Below, piece after piece: positions 25,056-33,563 of a DNA stretch of 40,482 bases. Position 1 is the stretch's first letter. Every line of letters starts with the position of its first letter. The position numbers and the translations under genes were made by a program. The notes under the pieces are model-generated. The model was not told the origin of the DNA and ran no database searches. It saw only the letters and a list, made by a program, of their open reading frames with translations. The DNA is taken from assembly GCA_018817505.1 (NCBI GenBank), contig JAHITR010000128.1:1-40482 (forward strand). The letters run 5' to 3'. Source of the stretch: Candidatus Bipolaricaulota bacterium (GTDB lineage Bacteria; Bipolaricaulota; Bipolaricaulia; UBA7950; UBA9294).

Positions 25056-26402
25056 ATGCAGCGTAGCGTTCCCCATTGGGTTGCCGATGCCGTCTTTTAC
25101 CAGATCTTTCCAGATCGTTTCCGCAAAGGATCAGAGGATTGGGAAGCGGATCCTCATACGCCGGCTGATCGTGCGCCATGCGGCGGGGACTTGGCGGGTA
25201 TTCATGAAGCCATTTCATACCTTGGGAACTTGGGGATCACCGCACTGTACCTCACGCCGATTTTCCATGCCGACTCGTATCACAAGTACGATACCGTCGA
25301 CTACTTTGCTATTGATCCTGACTTCGGCAGCAATGAGGAATTCCGCGATCTCGTCTCTCGTCTTCACAAGCAGGGCATCCGCGTCGTGCTGGATGGCGTG
25401 TTCAACCACTGCAGTGACCATCACCCATTCTTCCAAGATGTCATCGAGAACGGATCGCTTTCACCCTACTGGGATTGGTTCACTGTGACGGGGGATCATG
25501 TCATGGTCGATCCCGAGCCGAACTACGCATGCTGGGCAGGCGTGAAGAAGATGCCTGAATGGAACCATGATCATCCAGCAGTCAGCGAGTACCTGCTATC
25601 AGTTGTTCGTCACTGGATTGACGAATACCACATCGATGGATGGCGACTAGATACAACCGAATACCTTCCGCCCGATTTTGTACGTGCGATTTATCAGACC
25701 GCGCACACCCTCTCGCCTGACGTTTATGTTCTTGGTGAGGTGATGGGATTGGGCACACCATGGTTCCGTCATCATGCACTCGACGGCGTGATGCACTACA
25801 AGCTGCTTGAAGCAATCACTGAGTTTCTCGCCAAGGAAACCTGGGACGCTCATACGTTCTGGCACAGCGTCCGCGCCCATTGGTACAGCTACCCAGAAGA
25901 TGCGAATTTCAGCTCCTATACGCTACTGAGCAGCCACGATCGCCCCCGCTTCCTAACTCAATGCCATGGCGACCTTGATAGATTTCGTTTGGCACTGGCA
26001 TTCCAATTCGCGTTTCCAGGCCCCCCCGCCATCTACTACGGTGATGAGATTGGTCTTCAAGGAGGCGAGGATCCCGACAATCGCCGCCGCCTCCCCTGGG
26101 ATGAATCGCATTGGAACCATGACTTGGTGCGTGAGGTTCGTCAGCTCATTCACCTGCGCACGCAAAACGAAGTGCTTCGTCACGGGTCGATCAGCTGCCT
26201 CTACGCCGAAGACAGGTTCTTGGTGATTGAACGAGTGCTTGAGGCCGAGAGATTCTTGATCGTACTCAATGCGGATCGACACTCCGACGCACGATTCGTG
26301 CTGCCTGAAGGCAACTGGATCGATGCATTTACGCACCAAGAACAACGCGGAGATCAAATGATTCCCGCGCTGAGTTATCGGTATTTCCGGACGGTAAACT
26401 AG
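25056..26402 (+). CDS. Cytosolic GH13 maltodextrin hydrolase (neopullulanase/cyclomaltodextrinase-like)
   Basis: A 448-residue protein without a signal peptide. WVADAVFYQIFPDRF is the typical beginning of neopullulanase/cyclomaltodextrinase-type enzymes, although the usual N-terminal N domain (about 120 residues) is missing. Catalytic regions: DGVFNHCSD, GWRLDTTEY (D199), VLGEVMG (E228) and LLSSHDRPR (D295), then PAIYYGDEIGLQGGEDPDNRRRLPW near the end of the barrel. It would break imported maltodextrins to maltose and glucose. AAGGAG precedes ATG 25056 at good spacing. It is the last gene of the operon; its stop overlaps the stop of convergent glgA by four bases, leaving no room for a private terminator. 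Confidence 0.9.
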   Translation: MQRSVPHWVADAVFYQIFPDRFRKGSEDWEADPHTPADRAPCGGDLAGIHEAISYLGNLGITALYLTPIFHADSYHKYDTVDYFAIDPDFGSNEEFRDLVSRLHKQGIRVVLDGVFNHCSDHHPFFQDVIENGSLSPYWDWFTVTGDHVMVDPEPNYACWAGVKKMPEWNHDHPAVSEYLLSVVRHWIDEYHIDGWRLDTTEYLPPDFVRAIYQTAHTLSPDVYVLGEVMGLGTPWFRHHALDGVMHYKLLEAITEFLAKETWDAHTFWHSVRAHWYSYPEDANFSSYTLLSSHDRPRFLTQCHGDLDRFRLALAFQFAFPGPPAIYYGDEIGLQGGEDPDNRRRLPWDESHWNHDLVREVRQLIHLRTQNEVLRHGSISCLYAEDRFLVIERVLEAERFLIVLNADRHSDARFVLPEGNWIDAFTHQEQRGDQMIPALSYRYFRTVN

Positions 26403-27823
26403 CACATCAGTCGCTGGTAGAGGGCCTGGTATTGCTTGGCTGATGAGCCCCAAGACAGATCCGCAGACATGCCTCGCTTCAGCATGCGATTCCAAGCCTC
26501 GGGCTGATGGGAGTAGACGTCGACTGCCCGGCTGACAGTATCAAGGAACGCCTCAGCCGAGCGCTCCTCAAACAAGAACCCGTTTCCAGTGTCTGCGAGC
26601 AGGTCCAACTCGAAAACAGTGTCCTTCAGGCCGCCCGTCGCACGAACCAATGGAACCGTGCCATACAACAGTGAGTACAACTGATTGAGCCCACAGGGCT
26701 CATAGTGCGACGGCATGAGGAAAACGTCCGCAGACGCCTCAATCCTGTGCGCCCACTGCTCGGAGAACGTGATCATGGATGCAACGCGCCCGGGATACCG
26801 CCCTTGCGCCTCGGTGAAGAACTCCTCATACTCCGCAGCTCCTGTTCCCAAGAGAACGAACTGAATGCCTTGCTCCATCATGCGATCGAATGCCTGCATG
26901 ATGATGTCAAATCCCTTCTGATCGGCCAATCGACTAATCACAGAGAAGACGGGAACAGATGGATCTACGTTCAATCCGAGTTCCTGTTGCAGCAGCTTTT
27001 TGTTCTGCGCCTTTCCTCTAAGATCGCTCTGATCATAGGTAGCCCAGAGCTGAGCGTCGGTCTTCGGATTCCAGACATCGACATCCACACCGTTGATCAC
27101 ACCAAAGATCGAATCCGCTCGTGCCTGCAACTCCGACTCAAGACCCGCACCCTCGACAAGGATCTCCTTCGCGTAGGTTGGGGATACCGCATTAATCAAG
27201 TCAACACCCAGGATTCCGCCCTTGAGCAGGTTGATTCGGTTTCCCTGCTGATAAGGGATCAGTGCTTCTGGCGACAGCTCGGTGACGTAGGCTTTGTCCC
27301 ACGCAGAGACACCCTGATAGCCAAGATTGTGAATCGTCAGCAACGTCTTGGGCTGCCCGAGCGCAGGAGCGACGCGATCCGCCAGATAGGCAGGAATCAA
27401 AGCAGCGTGCCAGTCATTGGCATGAATGATGTCTGGATACCAGCCGAGCGCATCGCAGAGTTCCAGAGAAGCTCTTGAGAAGAACGCGAATCGTTCCAAG
27501 GCATCCTCGTACTCAGAGCCCTCGCCATAGAGTTCTGGGCGATCGAAGTAGGGATCGTGCGATACAAAGTAGATGGGGACTTCGCTGTTCGGCAGCGTTC
27601 CCTGATAGGCAATGCATTCCTTTTCCTCTCCTGCGATCGGTACGGAGAATCGCGCGACCTCTGCCATCTCTGCTTTCCCATTCACAGCGCGATACTTGGG
27701 CATAACTACGGCAATCTCGATACCAAGCTCATGAAGCGCCTTGGGTAGGGCCAGCGCAACATCTGCAAGCCCTCCAGTCTTGGCGAGTGAAGCAACTTCT
27801 GAAGAAACAAACAATACACGCAT
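26399..27823 (-). CDS. glgA: Glycogen synthase (GT5)
   Basis: A 474-residue glycosyltransferase of family 5 that adds glucosyl units from ADP-glucose (or UDP-glucose) to glycogen. It begins MRVLFVSSEVASLAKTGGLADV with the nucleotide-sugar motif KTGGL (15-19). Further marks are HANDWHAAL, TIHNLGYQG, VSPTYAKEI, SVISRLADQKGFDI, and the C-terminal PSHYEPCGLNQLYSLLYGTVPLVRATGGLKDTV. The length is normal. ATG 27823 has GGAGG (27833-27837) upstream; an in-frame TTG at 27844 precedes this site and is rejected. It is convergent with the alpha-glucan operon and divergent from galT, so it turns sugar taken up by that operon into storage polymer. A branching enzyme and glgC are not in the window. Confidence 0.95.
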   Translation of the reverse strand: MRVLFVSSEVASLAKTGGLADVALALPKALHELGIEIAVVMPKYRAVNGKAEMAEVARFSVPIAGEEKECIAYQGTLPNSEVPIYFVSHDPYFDRPELYGEGSEYEDALERFAFFSRASLELCDALGWYPDIIHANDWHAALIPAYLADRVAPALGQPKTLLTIHNLGYQGVSAWDKAYVTELSPEALIPYQQGNRINLLKGGILGVDLINAVSPTYAKEILVEGAGLESELQARADSIFGVINGVDVDVWNPKTDAQLWATYDQSDLRGKAQNKKLLQQELGLNVDPSVPVFSVISRLADQKGFDIIMQAFDRMMEQGIQFVLLGTGAAEYEEFFTEAQGRYPGRVASMITFSEQWAHRIEASADVFLMPSHYEPCGLNQLYSLLYGTVPLVRATGGLKDTVFELDLLADTGNGFLFEERSAEAFLDTVSRAVDVYSHQPEAWNRMLKRGMSADLSWGSSAKQYQALYQRLMC

Positions 27824-27843
27824 CGATTGGTACCTCCAGCTCA

Positions 27844-27872
27844 AGTATCAGATGCAGTCAGAGACCATTCAA
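27844..27872 (-). promoter_or_regulatory. Predicted promoter of glgA
   Basis: On the minus strand TTGAAT (27872-27867), a 17-base spacer and GATACT (27849-27844). The start of transcription would fall close to the GGAGG site, giving a leader of only about 15 bases. Confidence 0.4.
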
Positions 27873-27964
27873 TGACAAAGATGCGGACGATTGTCACGGG
27901 TTCTCAAGGGACTTAGTTCTCGCCGCGAAATAATCTGAGAAGTGCTTGCCTACAGCGTTTTCGA

Positions 27965-27970
27965 TACAAT
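27965..27970 (+). promoter_or_regulatory. Possible -10 box of galT
   Basis: TACAAT lies 32 bases before the galT start. The matching -35 position (27942-27947, GTGCTT) is weak, and the better hexamer TTGCCT is only 13 bases away, so an activator or another promoter may be involved. Confidence 0.3.
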
Positions 27971-28002
27971 GAGCCATTCGATTATGACGACAGGGGAGTG
28001 CT

Positions 28003-29043
28003 ATGCCTGAACTACGACGTGGAGCAACCAATCATCGGTGGGTCATTGTGGCGCCAGAACGCGGCCGCAGGCCGTCCGACTTCGAGCAGAAGGGTACGGA
28101 ACTTGCGCATCAGGAGCCCGCCAACTGTGTCTTCTGTGCGGGGCATGAAAATGAAACGCCCCCAGAGGTCTATCGATCGCCATCGAGCGATGGCCAATCA
28201 TGGGATGTCCGAGTCGTCCCCAACAAGTTCGCTGCGCTTCAGCACTACGATGAACTCGGACGCGAATCAGTGCTGGGAATTTACGATCAAATGAATGGCG
28301 TCGGCGCTCACGAAGTGGTCATCGAATCGCCTGATCACTGCAGCCAAATCGGCGACATGACCCAGCAACAGGCGCTACCCATTGTCGAAGCCTATATCCA
28401 TCGATTGAAGGCCCTGATGGAGAATCCTTGGTTTCGCTACGTCCTGCTGTTCAAGAATCATGGAAAAGAAGCAGGTGCCTCGTTGCTGCATCCCCATTCC
28501 CAGATCATCGCAACGCCCATCGTTCCTCAAGAGGTTCGCGAATCCCTCAACATCGCCAAGGACTACTATGAGCGAAAAGAGCGATGCCTCTTCTGTGACA
28601 TCATGCTCGCGGAACTCAAGAGCGGCGAACGCATTGTCGAGGACGCCGATGGTTTCGTCACATGGGCTCCGTATGATTCGCGTTTTCCTTTCGAGCTTGT
28701 CATCTATCCCAAGCAGCATTCGCACGACTTCACGACAATGGATGCTGATCAGCGGGCGGGTTTGGCCAGCGTCCTTATTCGCACCATCAAGCGGTTGCAG
28801 ACACTGCTTGGCGACATTCCCTACAACTTCGTTCTCAAGACCACTCCGAACCCCATCGTGCGCCCCGGCAAGCCGGGGTACTGGACGACGCTCGCCTATG
28901 ACTATCACTGGAGGATCGCCGTCATGCCGCGCCTGACGCGTGTGGCGGGCTTTGAGTGGGGAACGGGCTTCTACATTAACCCGATGCCGCCAGAATCTTC
29001 GGCGAAGTACTTGCGCGAAGTCGAGTTCCCGTCGTCTCACTGA
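28003..29043 (+). CDS. galT: Galactose-1-phosphate uridylyltransferase
   Basis: A 346-residue Leloir-pathway enzyme that swaps UMP between UDP-glucose and galactose-1-phosphate. The fold's HIT-type active site is LLHPHSQIIATP with H163 and catalytic H165. Zinc ligands include C42 and C45 (CVFCAG); RVVPNKFAAL, the second CxxC pair at KERCLFCDI, and HSHDFTTM complete the family pattern. It begins MPELRRGATNHRWVIVAPERGRRPSDF, as in bacterial class II-like GalT or hexose-1-phosphate nucleotidyltransferases, so substrate range could be broader than galactose. AGGGGAG precedes ATG 28003. Neither galK nor galE is beside it; the link with the clan GH-D-like hydrolase suggests galactosides as one carbon source. 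Confidence 0.93.
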   Translation: MPELRRGATNHRWVIVAPERGRRPSDFEQKGTELAHQEPANCVFCAGHENETPPEVYRSPSSDGQSWDVRVVPNKFAALQHYDELGRESVLGIYDQMNGVGAHEVVIESPDHCSQIGDMTQQQALPIVEAYIHRLKALMENPWFRYVLLFKNHGKEAGASLLHPHSQIIATPIVPQEVRESLNIAKDYYERKERCLFCDIMLAELKSGERIVEDADGFVTWAPYDSRFPFELVIYPKQHSHDFTTMDADQRAGLASVLIRTIKRLQTLLGDIPYNFVLKTTPNPIVRPGKPGYWTTLAYDYHWRIAVMPRLTRVAGFEWGTGFYINPMPPESSAKYLREVEFPSSH

Positions 29044-29101
29044 GACGTCAGTTGCGACAAATTAGAGGGCGCATCTCTCACAAGTGCATAAAGGCTACGG
29101 A

Positions 29102-30256
29102 CTAGTTGGTAGCGTTTGTGGTGTTTGGTTGCAACAGAAACGCACCCACGCCATGCTCAAGAACTGAAGAAAGTGTCGGCACATCAACCACAACGACACC
29201 TTTGTCGGTGTACTCGTTGTATACCTCAAGTAGCATGGCGATCGTCTGAAGATGCCGACCGACACGCTCATCGATGGGATGCCCGGCCTCGAAGAAGGGC
29301 ACATAGAGCAGCCCGCGTTGTGCGGCCCTCACGTAGAAAGGATCGATGCCTTCGACAATCAGCTCAACACTCGTTCTCCCTCGCAGCCGCCCTTGAGCCG
29401 GGTTGGGAGCCTCCACCAACAATGCCAATGTGTCAGTCGCGTCTCCCCACTCCCGGTGGCTTAATCCACGAAGGTTGTCAGGAGAACGTTCGACGCCAAT
29501 CTGCATGCCTTCGAATTCAAGGAACATGGCGGCCTCAGCGGCTATGTTGAGTGCGTCTTCATGTGCGACGATCGCATTGATCACTGGGTACTCTGGCGAC
29601 GCTTCGTGGAGATCAATCGCCATGTCGACGTCCTCTTGCCGAATGAGCTCGACGATTGCGTAGGCGAGTTGCTCTGTTAGATTTCCGTCAGGAGACCCCG
29701 GATAGGATCGATTCAGATTACGCACCTCGCTGCCGGCCAACGATTGTCCAGCTGCGTTGATGTAGATCACTGGATCTGGCCATTGATCGACTGGATTCGT
29801 GCCTCGGCTGCCGTAGCGGAATTCGCGCGATCCATTCGCTGTCTCGATGGTGTAGGTTTGCGGATACCCCTCTTGCGGCTCGCTGCAAGTAAATGCGCTC
29901 CGATTGGCACGAGGGATGACCACGAGTCGACCTCGTGTTACCCGGGCGCTTTCGATCAAGACGATAGCTGCAAGAGACGAAGCGGGCTCGTTGGGATGAG
30001 TGCCACCAAGGACGAATGCCGTGCCCCCAGGTTCATCTCCTTGGAGTATGTATGCCATTGTGTCAGCAGCAGTTCCTTTGAGCGGTGCGAAGTAGTCGCT
30101 CAGCATGGCAGTGGAAGTTACGCCGAGGCCCGGATAGATGGGCAGATCAACGCGCATGGCGAGAAAGTCATGGCTCACAATGAGCAACACGCCCCCCACA
30201 AGAAGCAGCAGGAAGAGTGCCGTCCACCACGTTCCGTATTTTCGTTGAGGCGTCAT
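29102..30256 (-). CDS. Membrane-anchored AstE/AspA-like zinc deacylase (M14-type), copy B
   Basis: A 384-residue protein whose N-terminus is a membrane anchor (WWTALFLLLLVGGVLLIV), leaving the enzyme outside the cytoplasm. The zinc site of the succinylglutamate desuccinylase/aspartoacylase group is visible: GGTHPNEPASS (H and E) and AIDLHEASPEY (second H). EVRNLNRSYPGSPDGNLTEQLAYAI is shared with its paralogue at 31790-32854. Members remove acyl groups from N-acyl amino acids or trim peptides; the substrate here is unknown. ATG 30256 overlaps the stop of the 47-residue protein by four bases; a longer frame to 30346 lies over that gene and is rejected. It is the last gene of the seven-gene operon and is convergent with galT. 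Confidence 0.82.
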   Translation of the reverse strand: MTPQRKYGTWWTALFLLLLVGGVLLIVSHDFLAMRVDLPIYPGLGVTSTAMLSDYFAPLKGTAADTMAYILQGDEPGGTAFVLGGTHPNEPASSLAAIVLIESARVTRGRLVVIPRANRSAFTCSEPQEGYPQTYTIETANGSREFRYGSRGTNPVDQWPDPVIYINAAGQSLAGSEVRNLNRSYPGSPDGNLTEQLAYAIVELIRQEDVDMAIDLHEASPEYPVINAIVAHEDALNIAAEAAMFLEFEGMQIGVERSPDNLRGLSHREWGDATDTLALLVEAPNPAQGRLRGRTSVELIVEGIDPFYVRAAQRGLLYVPFFEAGHPIDERVGRHLQTIAMLLEVYNEYTDKGVVVVDVPTLSSVLEHGVGAFLLQPNTTNATN

Positions 30257-30396
30257 CTGATCATCAACGCCCGAAGAATCAGCGGAATCAACACCAGAGC
30301 AGCAGCCATCTGCTCTGCCAGACGTTTCTCGCGGAACAGGTTCCACGCCACCAGGAGGATGATACCGACGGTAATAAGCTGATAGATTATGGTCAC
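30253..30396 (-). CDS. Small two-helix membrane protein (47 residues)
   Basis: GTG 30396 overlaps the stop of the upstream permease (GTGA), with AGGAG eight bases before it, and the gene's own stop overlaps the next start (ATGA). The product MTIIYQLITVGIILLVAWNLFREKRLAEQMAAALVLIPLILRALMIR has two hydrophobic segments separated by a charged hinge (FREKRLAEQ). The perfect double coupling argues strongly that it is a real gene. Its position after a DctM-like permease suggests a small transporter subunit, much shorter than the usual four-helix DctQ or TctB proteins. No family name is known to me. Confidence 0.75.
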   Translation of the reverse strand: MTIIYQLITVGIILLVAWNLFREKRLAEQMAAALVLIPLILRALMIR

Positions 30397-31793
30397 AGCT
30401 GCGCTCCTACCGATTCTCTTCGATGCCGAAGAACCCAATGGTCAAGCATCAGAATGCTCATGCATACGAGGCCGATGCTTCCAAGCAGGATTCCGTAGAG
30501 GGCCAATCGGTTATCCCAGAACAAGAAGCGATCCCAGAAGCCCGCTGTGGCCATGTAGCCAAGGCTCACACCCACCGTGATCCCAGCCGGGATCAGACAA
30601 TGACTCAATACCTGAGTGTAATTCGGCTGTTCGACTACCTTGGCCGCAAATAGCCCCGCAAGGGCCGTTGGAGGCATCAAGTCTCCCATAGCGGCGATCA
30701 GTGATAGCGCCGAAGCAACAATAATCTCGTTGGTACCTAGCAACGCAAGAACAAATGGCACCCCAAGGATGGATGCTGATCCATAGGCAGATACGGCTCC
30801 AAACAGCGGCATGCTCACCGCGATACTCAGATACAAGAGCCCCAACGGCAAGCCGATCAGCAGCGAAACGATGAATCCACGTCCTCCAGTCAATGCCATA
30901 ATTTGAAGGAACATCCCGACGCCAGCAAGAATTGCCATCACAGGCAAGGCAGCCTGCACGGCATCGCGAGCGACTGTCCACGGATTCATCTTGCGCCCCG
31001 TCCATGGCGCGACAAGTGCAGAGATCATGAATACCAGCGGCATGCCGAATGAAGGCACGATTCGAGGAAATGCACGCTCAAGCACAATGAGCACGATCAA
31101 CATGACTAACGGCAGATACAGCTTCCATCCGTATTGACGATGATAGGAGAGGGGAAGAAGCGACCGATCGATGGATGTTGCCCGAACGGATTTCAGGCCC
31201 AAGAAGAGGACGATGGCAACGGCAAGCGGGAGTGTCAGAATCAACAGAGGCAACCCGAAGCCAATGTATGGCATGTCGACGCCCCCTCCAATGATCATGA
31301 CTGGTATGTTTACCGGTGGGGCGATCATTCCCAGAATTCCTGCCATAGCGATGATCGCACCCGTTTTGTTTTTTGGGATTCCCAGCGCCATGAATGCGGG
31401 AGCAACAATAGCCCCAGTCGTCAAAACGGCGGCTGTCGATGACCCGGTGATCATCCCGGCAGACATGGCAAACAACATCATCAGCACCAAAAGCGATGCA
31501 GGTCGGCGCTCGAACGCAGTGATCAGGTGGTGGGCGATCGTGTCCAGCAACCCAGATGCCTGGATGGTTCGCATGAAGATCATCGCTGTCGCAATAATCA
31601 ACAATGTGTCCAGGTAGCCGAGGGTTCCTTCGACGAGGTGACGCAACGGGACCCCTTGTCCTGCAACCAACGCGCCCAGGATTGCCGCGCCAACGAGCGA
31701 GATTGAAACAGGCAGTTTGAATGCAAACGTCATTGCCGCGAATGCACCGACCATGGCCAGCAGGGGAATCATCTCTGCAAATGGAGAACTCAC
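30393..31793 (-). CDS. TRAP/DctM-like large permease
   Basis: A 466-residue inner-membrane transporter with about 12 hydrophobic segments. The signature AGMITGSSTAAVLTTGAIVAPAFMALGIPKNKTGAIIAMAGILGMIAPPVNIPVMIIGGG matches the substrate-pore region of DctM/ion-transporter-type permeases, and the second half repeats it as SAYGSASILGVPFVLALLGTNEIIVASALSLIAAMGDLMPPTALAG. Such permeases import organic acids or amino-acid derivatives using ion gradients, usually with a small subunit and a binding protein. GTG 31793 overlaps the stop of the upstream deacylase (GTGA). ATG at codon 8 is a possible alternative. No DctP-type binding protein lies nearby; the secreted DUF6305 protein could take that place (inference). 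Confidence 0.85.
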   Translation of the reverse strand: MSSPFAEMIPLLAMVGAFAAMTFAFKLPVSISLVGAAILGALVAGQGVPLRHLVEGTLGYLDTLLIIATAMIFMRTIQASGLLDTIAHHLITAFERRPASLLVLMMLFAMSAGMITGSSTAAVLTTGAIVAPAFMALGIPKNKTGAIIAMAGILGMIAPPVNIPVMIIGGGVDMPYIGFGLPLLILTLPLAVAIVLFLGLKSVRATSIDRSLLPLSYHRQYGWKLYLPLVMLIVLIVLERAFPRIVPSFGMPLVFMISALVAPWTGRKMNPWTVARDAVQAALPVMAILAGVGMFLQIMALTGGRGFIVSLLIGLPLGLLYLSIAVSMPLFGAVSAYGSASILGVPFVLALLGTNEIIVASALSLIAAMGDLMPPTALAGLFAAKVVEQPNYTQVLSHCLIPAGITVGVSLGYMATAGFWDRFLFWDNRLALYGILLGSIGLVCMSILMLDHWVLRHRRESVGAQL

Positions 31794-32854
31794 CTCAAGA
31801 ACGCTCCCAGATCCGCCCCAAGCAGCTCGCCAAGTCCGAATGGAAACTCGAATGCAATAGCTGTCGATGATCCTTCGAGAAGCGCGTGATTGGTCAGGAT
31901 GGCTTGAATCGTTCGGAGTTGCAGATAGACGCGGTCCGAAAGCGGCGAACGGGGATCATTTACCACATCAGGGTTCGAGATGCTTTTTTCCTGCCCTGGA
32001 TTAGCCGATTCGATGAGGAAGGGCAGCACATGGGTTCGATCGCCAAATTCCTTGTGGCTTAGGCCAAAGAACTCTCCGCTTGACACTTCCTGCTTAAGGG
32101 CCAATCCTTCGATCTCAAGATCGAGGATGGAGAAGGCCGCGATGTCGACGGCTCGCGGATGGCTGACGAGCGTATTTGCCAGTCGTCCAGTAATCGAAGA
32201 TTCATGCATGTCGATAAGCACATTGATTTTCTCACGCTCAGCCAGCTCAAACAGGGCATAGCACATTTGCTGTGTGAGTGTTCCGTCTGCCTTTCCGGGG
32301 TAGTTGCGGTTTAGATTACGGGCTTCGCCGCCATCGAATTCAAGACCAGACTGCTCGTGAATGAACACTTCTGGATCGGCTTCTTGATCGCTCGGATTCG
32401 TTCTTCGATCGCCATATCGAAATTGGCGCACTTCGCCCGCACGGGTTGTCAGCTCTATCCAGTCGGGCGTGCCTGCGTTGTACACGCCGCTGTTGTAGCT
32501 TGCTGCACTATTGTTGGCATGCGGGATGACATACACCGTCCCCTGAGTAACCGTGCCCCTCTCGACGAACAGCGTCGCAGCCATGACACCGGCAATCTCA
32601 TTGGCATGTGTTCCCCCAAGAAGCAGGAACGCGCCGCCAGGCTTCTCACCTCGTAGAACGTAGATTTCCGTGTCTCCAGGCGTGCCCTCCAAAGCAGGGA
32701 GGTAGTCACTCAGCCAGCGAATTTCGCTGACCCCGATACCCGGGCGAATATCGTGCGATGTGGCCGCTGATGCCATCACGAAGAAGAATGCTGCGACTGT
32801 CAATAGCATGCCAGCGCCGACTCGCAACAGCGTCGGCTGTGTCCTATGAGTCAT
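31790..32854 (-). CDS. Membrane-anchored AstE/AspA-like zinc deacylase (M14-type), copy A
   Basis: A 354-residue exported protein with an N-terminal signal/anchor (RVGAGMLLTVAAFFFVMASAATS). Zinc-site motifs: LGGTHANEIAGVMAA (H and E) and VLIDMHESSITG (second H). EARNLNRNYPGKADGTLTQQMCYALFELAE is nearly the same as in copy B, so the two arose by duplication; copy A has a shorter loop set. The IPHANNSAASYNSG and LSHKEFGDRTHVLPFLIESANPGQE stretches are also shared. It probably frees an amino acid or small acid from an N-acyl or peptide substrate outside the membrane. It starts 13 bases after the DUF6305 gene and overlaps the permease by four bases. Confidence 0.83.
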   Translation of the reverse strand: MTHRTQPTLLRVGAGMLLTVAAFFFVMASAATSHDIRPGIGVSEIRWLSDYLPALEGTPGDTEIYVLRGEKPGGAFLLLGGTHANEIAGVMAATLFVERGTVTQGTVYVIPHANNSAASYNSGVYNAGTPDWIELTTRAGEVRQFRYGDRRTNPSDQEADPEVFIHEQSGLEFDGGEARNLNRNYPGKADGTLTQQMCYALFELAEREKINVLIDMHESSITGRLANTLVSHPRAVDIAAFSILDLEIEGLALKQEVSSGEFFGLSHKEFGDRTHVLPFLIESANPGQEKSISNPDVVNDPRSPLSDRVYLQLRTIQAILTNHALLEGSSTAIAFEFPFGLGELLGADLGAFLR

Positions 32855-32867
32855 ATGGCTCTCTTTC

Positions 32868-33500
32868 CTATCCTTCTGCGGGAGTCATCCCGAAAAGCTC
32901 GATGAGCACATCGACAGCGCCAAGGGTGGTATCAATGTACAGAATCGGGATATCGTTCTCAGTGGCGATGGTCGTAAACAAGCCATCCGCATTGCCGTCC
33001 GCGGATTCGTCGGCAGTCCATTCAACGTCCGGCTGCGATCCCTTTACGATGATCGTTGCAGCAAGCGGGGCGAATGTTGAGTTGATCAAATCGCTCGATG
33101 GACCTCTGCGAGCGCCACCTTCGATGTGCATGGCGATCACTAAAATCCCAAGCTCGTTTACCTTCGCCAGCAGCTCATTCGCCCAAGCAATTTCGCCATC
33201 GATATCAACGCCAGCCGCGCCGAGGCCCTTACTACTCGCTCCTAAAACGATGATCAGAGTCTTGATGCCCTCGAGTTCCTCTAGGGTCGCCCGCTGGCTA
33301 TATGTTGCCTCAATGCCCGCCCGAATCGCGACTACTCTTGCTTGTGCGGCTCCAGCACTCTGCCCAATCGAAGTGACAAGCACTGGCTGCTCAAAGAGCA
33401 ATGGCGAGGCTGCATCTTCTGATTCTTGGGCTGTCGTCACCAATGAAAGAGAACCCAACAGCAAAATAAAAGCCGTCCATACTGCAATTCGTCGATTCAT
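32868..33500 (-). CDS. Secreted DUF6305-family protein
   Basis: A 210-residue exported protein with signal peptide MNRRIAVWTAFILLLGSLSLVTTAQ. The mature part has PVLVTSIGQSAGAAQARVVA, KTLIIVLGASSKGLGAAGVDIDGEIAWAN, VIAMHIEGGARRGPSSDLINS, and GNADGLFTTIA, which together are the pattern I associate with the uncharacterised DUF6305 family (from memory, not a search). The GASSKGLGAAG loop and HxxGGxxRRG stretch look like a ligand- or anion-binding site. Position between gamma-glutamyltransferase and deacylase genes suggests a role in handling their products, perhaps as the solute-binding part of the transporter. No catalytic assignment can be made. Confidence 0.7.
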   Translation of the reverse strand: MNRRIAVWTAFILLLGSLSLVTTAQESEDAASPLLFEQPVLVTSIGQSAGAAQARVVAIRAGIEATYSQRATLEELEGIKTLIIVLGASSKGLGAAGVDIDGEIAWANELLAKVNELGILVIAMHIEGGARRGPSSDLINSTFAPLAATIIVKGSQPDVEWTADESADGNADGLFTTIATENDIPILYIDTTLGAVDVLIELFGMTPAEG

Positions 33501-33521
33501 CCGTATCTCCCTTCAAATAGA

Positions 33522-33551
33522 GCGGCCGCTGAAGTTTCCTTCAGCGGCCGC
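33522..33551 (-). terminator. Perfect 13-bp hairpin between ggt and DUF6305 genes
   Basis: GCGGCCGCTGAAG, a four-base loop and CTTCAGCGGCCGC form a perfect 13-bp stem in the 63-base gap. Downstream on the minus strand comes TCTATTTG, too weak for a classic terminator. It is more likely an intercistronic stabiliser or attenuator, like the one after malE. Confidence 0.7.
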
Positions 33552-33563
33552 ATCGTAACTCTA

